DNA of 21,678 bases from assembly GCA_009731375.1 (NCBI GenBank), contig BJOX01000211.1:703362-725039 (forward strand). The letters are read 5' to 3'. Below the pieces are notes generated by a model. That model was not told the DNA's origin, did no database searches, and saw only the letters and a list, made by a program, of their open reading frames with translations. The position numbers were made by a program, and so were the translations under genes. Below are positions 13,431-21,678 of this stretch, piece after piece. Each line of letters begins with the position of its first letter. Positions within the stretch are counted from its first letter, which is position 1. This stretch comes from Paulinella micropora. Taxonomy: Eukaryota; Cercozoa; Imbricatea; Euglyphida.

Positions 13431-13809
13431 AAAATAGAGTAGCAAAAAAGAACGTTTGGGTTCCCATGTCTATCACATACTTTATACAATAAAAGCAACC
13501 AAGAAAGTGACCTGGAGACCACATACGGTCAATGCCAAGACAAGGGATCCACCCTGGGGATTTCCTCTGAGAACACACTCGCCCCTGCCTTGGCCCCGGC
13601 GAAATCCATTGTGCACACCACATTTTGTGGCAAAGGTCGTGAAGAAATTTGACATCAAAAGTTGTACTGGCTAACCATCATCATTTTCCTACATTTCCTT
13701 GCACCCTGACATCAAATCATGACGGATTTTAATAATTATTGACTTTATGTTATTCTAATACTTAGTATTAATATACATAGAAATTTTATTTGAAAAAAAT
13801 TACTCTAAC

Positions 13810-16800
13810 ATGTCAAACCCGACTAACGACCTCGGGACGACATATGACGCTGGAGCGCACCTGGTGGCTGTCCTGTACCAACGCTAAGACCTGCTCCAGA
13901 ATAAGTTCTATAACTTTAAGTGTAGCGCTGCGCAAACAAGTATGAAAGGAATTGACATCCTCAACTACCTCGGTCAGGCCCCGACCCAGCTCATCAATGG
14001 CCCACTTCCGGAATGCATGTTCTGTTACCATTACTGTGCGGAAGGGAATGCTCTACAGCTACGATTTCCCAGGAAGGCAGGATTATCCACACAGTTAGAC
14101 CAGGAACACTGACCCCCACCACAGGCACCGACCGCACAATGTCCCTGCCAGCAAAGGATCTCCCGGCCGCAATCATCACAGAGTATCCACAGCCGTCTAC
14201 AACGGAATGTGCAAACCTCCCGAGACTCCTACAGCATGCACTCCAGGCTAGTGCTTATACGTCGAACCATACGGTACTACTGGCGGACCCAGATGAACCG
14301 GACATCATCAGCTTCGCCTATTGTGACAAGCACTTGGTGCCGTCACTTGATCAGGCCTTGGAGAAGGCGATACTAACATGCATCTGAAACTGACTACGCC
14401 ACCTCTTCCACACGCCACTCAATGCTGCACTGGTAACTCAAATGGACAGTAAAAGAAGATCCCCCTGGACCCGCTCCTACAGTCCCAGCACGAACAGTAG
14501 TATCGCGATACACGTCTACTTTGGTCAGGAACATGCCCACACTACCTCTATCTCCCCCTTCACGGACGCACAACACACCGCTGTCACTACTTATGCACTT
14601 CAGTCGTTCACGTGGAAAGACAGGGAAATCATCGCCTTGCACCTCCTCACACTCATAACCTTCGCCGAGACGACGGCACAGGGTACTGGGCTCCACCTAT
14701 GCTTCCTCAACATAATAAGATGGTCTGACCTCAAAAGGACAGACATAGAGGTGTTGGGATGATGGTTTGAGGACCTCAAGCTCAGCTTTGAGCATTACCC
14801 TCGCAATCCCCAATCCCACCGCCCGAGCCGTCAGCCGCGGATCGCGGCCCCTCCCCTCCGGGATCCTCCACTCCATCCACCCCCAGCAGGCGAGACAGCC
14901 CTTGGACTCACCACTTCCATGCTAATAGTACCCGGAATCCCACGAACAAGTAGACGGTTGGACCTTCCAGGTGATACAGTGTCAGACACCGGAGAAGATG
15001 AAGAATGACTCACCCCCGCTACGGACGCCGCGCACGATCAGGGTCCTCCCGCGCCCCACCGCCCCTGAATAGACGCTGGAACAATTTTTTACACCTAGAC
15101 GCCTAACATGCGGCAGCATCTGGGAAGAAGTGATGTCTACGCTGATCTTATCGGAGGAAGATACAAACAGACTGACCCTTTGCATGCTCCTCTCTACAAC
15201 GACTGTCGTCACCTATGATGACGGAGTATAAGCTGGTCGTGCAACAGACAGAATCTCCCCCCTCTTGATCATGGACTACAGAGACATCTTACAGCTAATC
15301 AAACGAGGACAGGATGAGAAGTCCTTATCGTAGATCCCGGACGGGCACTACTCATGCACGATTAGTGAAAACGCGCGACTCTTCTACCGAATCCTACCCC
15401 CAATACGGAATATAAACCCTGCCAAGTCCCAAGATGTTGGCTGACATACCTCCGCATCGAACGGGATCTAGTCGCAGGGGTGCTATCCAGGGCATCTGAG
15501 GACACCCGCACGGTCCGCGTAGACCTATGGTGGGCTAAGGATGCCGCCCTGCAATTGCGTCCCGCCGACGACCGACAAGCGATACACCTGGTACTCCAGG
15601 CCTCCAACATGATAGGTACTGTCACCCGATACCACACTACCGCGACCAAGAATTCCTTATCCAAGTGGACACGCCTGACCTCAGCCCAGGTGACATTCCT
15701 AAGCGAGAGTGAACGCCGAAAGAGAGGAACGCTCTATCATAGACGGTCCCGACCGCAGCTGGAAAGTCATCATGCAACGTGTCATCACGCAACCACCCCT
15801 CCCAACTGAGGAGGAGATCCTCCTTATAGCCTCGCGACGCACCGCCAAGCAACCCCGACAAGACACCCAGAGTACCTACAGCTCGGAACCAGCCCCAGAA
15901 GTGATGCATGACCTCCCTGTCTGGCGGAGGGTACAAAACAGCAGCTCTAACATACACCAGGAATTCATGCTCCTCTGATGTCACGACGCCAGCCACGTCG
16001 CACATCTGGTTGGCAGTGGATGAATCTGCATCCATAGCTCCGGAATTACACCACCTCTGCGAGACTACACCGACGCGAACTACATCCCAGAAGTAGCAAC
16101 CTGGGATGCAATTCTGGACAGTCAGGCCCTCACCAATGAACTAGCCTACCGTCTTGGCATGATCCATCTTCTTCCCTTCCAGAGTGGAGAAGTCTGACCC
16201 TACGATGACGATATACCGATCCACGACCACGTCACTACTACTTCAAGGACGACCGGCACGCGTGCAGGGAAAGAAGATGTTGCGAATGCCCCTGCCACGG
16301 CCGCCCCCCTCGATTTCCTTCCAGGAAAATATAGACTCCGCATCGAGGCCACCCTTCACTTTGAAGCCCAAATACCACTGAAGGCGGACTTCTGGCGACG
16401 CGAAGACATCACCACGGCGATTCTATCGCGGAAAGCCATCGATGATGTAAAGAATCCCACCGGCTGACTCACAGACGACATTATTCACGTCTGCCTCACT
16501 AGCATCGAGGAGGAAGCACTGATGCACTGCTCCCTTATAATTGGATCCAACCTGTCCTGGCAGGTACGCACCAAGGATGAGTACACTCTTCAAGGCCCTG
16601 GGACGCCGACTCATCGACCGGCGTTGCCAACATTTTCTCATACTAATAAACGTATCAAATCAACACTGGCTCTTCATGCTGATCTCCGTCACTCTACAAC
16701 GACAAGGTCCAGGAACAGCTTGTGAACTTGAAGTCCTAAAGCTCAGCGACCAGGCCAGCAGATCAAAACCGCTCATCCTCATCCTTGACTCCCTCTTATC

Positions 16801-18030
16801 CTGCACGGCAAAGCTTAAGCTCGACTTCACCGTGTTGACAATGCCTGGGTTGACAACCTACGGAAGGCTAGTTTACTTGAGCAAGACTCTACCTCGGGGT
16901 ACATCCATGCTCCTATCCCGGAGCAGGCGAAGGGATCAGGGGACTGTGGCCCCCATATGCTCTTTCACATGACACGAGCAGCAAACCACTCATCGGACCT
17001 CCAGCAGGGTAATATCGACCAGACTGACTGGGACGCCAAGGCAGCAGAGCTCAAACGTCTCCTGCCGAACTTCAAGACTAAAAGGAACCGACTGTACTGA
17101 TTCTTGACTGAGCGAGTCAAACGAAAGAAACTTCCCCCGAAGGGGGAAAACTCGGATGCGGAGGAGGACGAAGAAAATGAAAAGAGAATGAAAGGAGAAA
17201 TGCAGGGGAAAGCCAGAGCTGGCACTGGCACTGGCAGTAAGGGAGACGCAGCCCAGAATGCCAACCACCTGGCGGAGACACATCCGGCTACGACATCTGC
17301 AAACCCCTCCACCGCCCTGAACATCCACATTGGACAGGGATACTCAGCTAGCTTAAGGGCGCCCCAACGACGCAGCAGCTTCAAGGACGAATACATAGCA
17401 CCCCCCCCTTCCTCCTCTCCTGAGAGTAAAGGAGACTGAAAAGGAAGAGAAGATGCAGCCATGGCTGACGTTTGCTACGACCCTGAATGATCCTTTCCGA
17501 TAAGCGGAATGGATCAGGCTTTCATCGTTGGCATTGAGGATGCTCACATACAAGGCTCAGGTGCTCCAAGGGACAGACGTGAGGGTGGCCCAAACCACTG
17601 GTCGTCACTGGTTACGGCTCCTCACGGACCGTACCTGCCCTGCATTCGCCATTTATTAGCACTCCATACATCCCCAAGGACCCCATTTCCGACAGAGGAG
17701 AGACCCTCCGGTACGTGGCACTCCATTCAGTGGACAGCAACCCAGGCGTGGGGATATAACCCAAGAGCCATCTATGACCAGAGATATGAACAACTGCCAG
17801 TCGCGATCCACCACCAAAGGCTGAGGGGACGCAACATGACATCAAGCATCATTGTGATAGCAATAGGATCAAAAGGATATATCTCCCAAAAAAACATACA
17901 ATGAACTCCGCTTTGTCCTATCGAAAGCTGTAATGCATGACATTATCAGCGGGATGACCAAGATTTGCCACGACACATTCCTCCAGGCTTGGAAATTCAT
18001 TCACAGTGCAGACGCCACGAGGTAAACACC
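13810..18030 (+). pseudogene. Large frameshifted element gene with a Ulp1-like peptidase
   Basis: The first frame opens with ATG at 13810 (MSNPTNDLGTTYDAGAHLVA), meets a TAA at 13885 and continues in the same frame to a TGA near 14108. Protein-like sequence then moves repeatedly among the three plus frames: RIIHTVRPGTLTPTTGTDR, ADPDEPDIISFAYCDKHLV, EFLIQVDTPDLSPGDIPKRE, SWKVIMQRVITQPPLPTEEE, the peptidase domain (listed separately), a Lys/Glu-rich linker (RKKLPPKGENSDAEEDEENE), and finally TYNELRFVLSKAVMHDIISG near 17900. About 1,400 codons with many frame changes and point stops mark an old pseudogene. A Ulp1-type domain in a long protein is known from several DNA-transposon groups, including Mutator-like and Zisupton-type elements. 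No transposase core was recognised here, so the class is open. Confidence 0.6.
16381..17098 (+). pseudogene. C48 (Ulp1/SENP-like) cysteine peptidase domain, inactivated
   Basis: The domain reads in order DFWRREDITTAILSRKAIDD, a TGA at 16465 where the family normally has the Trp of its W-L-x-D-x-x-I motif, then LTDDIIHVCL. After one frame change come HFLILINVSNQHWLFMLISV, with the likely catalytic His at 16664-16666, and LILILDSLL, with Asp at 16787-16789. After another frame change come DNAWVDNLRK and KGSGDCGPHMLFHM, with the likely catalytic Cys at 16945-16947. His, Asp and Cys in this order with H-W and D-C-G contexts is the C48 signature. The His-Asp spacing (41 residues) is longer than usual, suggesting an insertion. 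The Cys lies in a different frame from His and Asp, so no active enzyme can be made as read. Confidence 0.7.
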
Positions 18031-18199
18031 GACAGGGGTTTACCAGGGTCATCCCAACAGGTTCAACGTAGAGACTGTGTATTCCAGTCCCACCTGACAA
18101 GTCTGAGCAGGAATCATCGCACGCCTAGCGGTCTCGGAGGTTGTCGGGTCGGACAAGTCAGGGACAAGGTAGAACCTCTGGTCGAGACTGCCAGCCAGT

Positions 18200-18690
18200 G
18201 AATCTTCCGACCCCCGTGACCGACATCTCAGCCTGTGGAATCTTCCCCCGTCTTGTGTCCTTCACCCAGGCCAGGGCTCTACACTCTATACCAGCTGCAG
18301 GGACCTTGCCTCGTGCCAAGTTTGAACTCTATACTACCGACCTCAAGATCAAGGCACTCGACACTCGTGCTAAATTTGAATTGTCTCCCTGTCGTTAAAG
18401 ACTATTCTCTTTCTTCAAATTTTTTTTCAAACCAGCTCCAATTCTATTGGAGGAATCGGGCCTATCCTTTTCCCTTTCCCGTCGTGCCACCAGCCCAGAT
18501 TTTTCACTGCTCTTGACACCCCTTCGACACCCAGTATCGTTACAGGATTCTTCTGCTCTTGGCACCCCCTTCAGCACCCAGTACCGATACCTGATCCTCC
18601 GGGCGTTCAAGCTCTTTCAGCCTACGACGAAGCCTCCCCTCACTTTCTCTCTCTCCTGGTGTAGCGGCTTTGCAGTTCAAGGGAACCCGC
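18200..18690 (+). repeat. Short degenerate tandem repeats downstream of the pseudogene
   Basis: A unit of about 46 bases beginning GCTCTTG/GACACCCC occurs twice in tandem at about 18510-18600 (GCTCTTGACACCCCTTCGAC and GCTCTTGGCACCCCCTTCAG). Upstream, CTCGTGCCAAGTTTGAACTC near 18310 and CTCGTGCTAAATTTGAATTG near 18365 form another degenerate pair. No gene is supported; the open frame at 18235-18516 has no recognisable content. Confidence 0.6.
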
Positions 18691-19056
18691 TGGTGATTTA
18701 CGACCAGGAGATCGCGAATAGGACCAGAGACGACTCTTCCCGGTGTTAGAATACTATATCGTTCCGGGTCTCGCGATCGTGTGTGTGTGTAGCGCCCCGC
18801 TACTTGGACCTGGTCACCAGTCTACGATGAAGCCCCTCCCGGAACGTCCCAGCCCACGATGGGACCCGATGGAGATTTACGACCAGGAGAACGTCAGCAG
18901 GACCAGAGACGACCCTTCCCGGTGGCGCCCCGCTACTTGGACCAGTCTACGATGAAGCCCCTCCCGGAACGTCGCCCACGATGGAACCCAATAAAGGTTT
19001 ACGACCAGGAGACCAGAGACGACCCTTCCAGGTGTTAAAACATTATATAGTTCCGG
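18691..19056 (+). repeat. Two interleaved tandem repeat boxes
   Basis: Box 1 (TTTACGACCAGGAG … GACCAGAGACGAC) occurs at about 18697-18745, 18876-18923 and 18998-19035. Two of the copies continue into GGTGTTA(A/G)AA…TATAT(A/C)GTTCCGG. Box 2 (GCGCCCCGCTACTTGGAC … GATGAAGCCCCTCCCGGAAC) occurs at about 18791-18863 and 18924-18983. The alternating order 1-2-1-2-1 shows tandem amplification of a unit of roughly 125-180 bases. It could be a subterminal repeat of a mobile element or a minisatellite. Confidence 0.8.
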
Positions 19057-19340
19057 TTTTTCTTTTATCTTCCCTTCTACCCTCCCTTTCCTTCCCTCAT
19101 ATCTGTTCCTCATGCTTTCTCTTACATACCACGTCGTGTATCCCATGACAGAGAGGTAGGATACGCACAGATCCTGGCGGGCAGCCACGCCTTTGGGCCA
19201 GACTCTTCCACTTCCCCAAATACTCGGGCCTTGTGCCTCGATATCCCTGAGGTTGTCGGTTAAGTTACGGATCCATGCTCCCACTACGGGTTTGGGTAGG
19301 AATACTATCTCTCCTATTTACCATCAACTTTGCAACCAGA
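19057..19340. other. Unique sequence between tandem repeats and right repeat copy
   Basis: I see no gene, microsatellite or recognisable motif. The minus-strand open frame across 18877-19284 overlaps the tandem repeats and shows no domain. Confidence 0.5.

Positions 19341-21678
<2,338 letters not shown>

Noticed and set aside
13813-14031. Minus-strand 72-residue open frame
   Set aside because: The plus strand here carries the start of the peptidase pseudogene, with a continuing protein-like frame in the same style as its downstream parts.

Overview
This window is nuclear DNA of a repeat-rich eukaryote. It has GT-AG introns of about 55 bp to 1.4 kb, long microsatellites, a 177-bp assembly gap, an AATAAA signal, and no operons or ribosome binding sites. 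A protist, alga or invertebrate is possible; I cannot name the lineage. No tRNA, rRNA or CRISPR array was seen.

Layout. (1) 1-628: non-coding with a short GATA tract. (2) 629-2804: a complex repeat built from TTAGA, GATA, TCTAA and TATC tracts alternating with unique blocks. (3) About 2870-3900: decayed protein-like sequence of unknown identity. (4) 4095-9486, plus strand: a broken multi-exon gene whose core resembles DDE transposases of RAG1/Transib type (GDG aspartate, a second aspartate, a CxxC knuckle, an IP...D.LH motif), with a TPY-H motif, a zinc-finger-like motif and an acidic tail at the C-terminus. (5) 9760 to about 13430, minus strand, tail to tail with gene 4: an unrecognised gene of about 600 codons. 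Five exons agree in splice phase, and its introns hold poly-G, TATG, GA and GAA tracts and the gap. (6) 13810 to about 18030, plus strand: a heavily frameshifted pseudogene with a Ulp1/C48 cysteine-peptidase domain whose catalytic residues now lie in two frames. (7) 18487-19056: short tandem repeats. (8) 19341-21343: a second copy of the repeat in item 2, in the same overall orientation but with its central 1 kb inverted. (9) 21344-21678: a tandem duplication and a long ATA tract running off the end.

The transposase-like gene, the minus-strand gene and the peptidase pseudogene therefore lie between two direct copies of one 2-kb repeat. The interval could be a large decayed mobile element or a nest of elements, or the repeat could simply be a dispersed family present twice. 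Every protein locus carries at least one single-base frame break, so decay and assembly indels both have to be considered. Splice models come from reading frame, phase and GT/AG only and have no transcript support.
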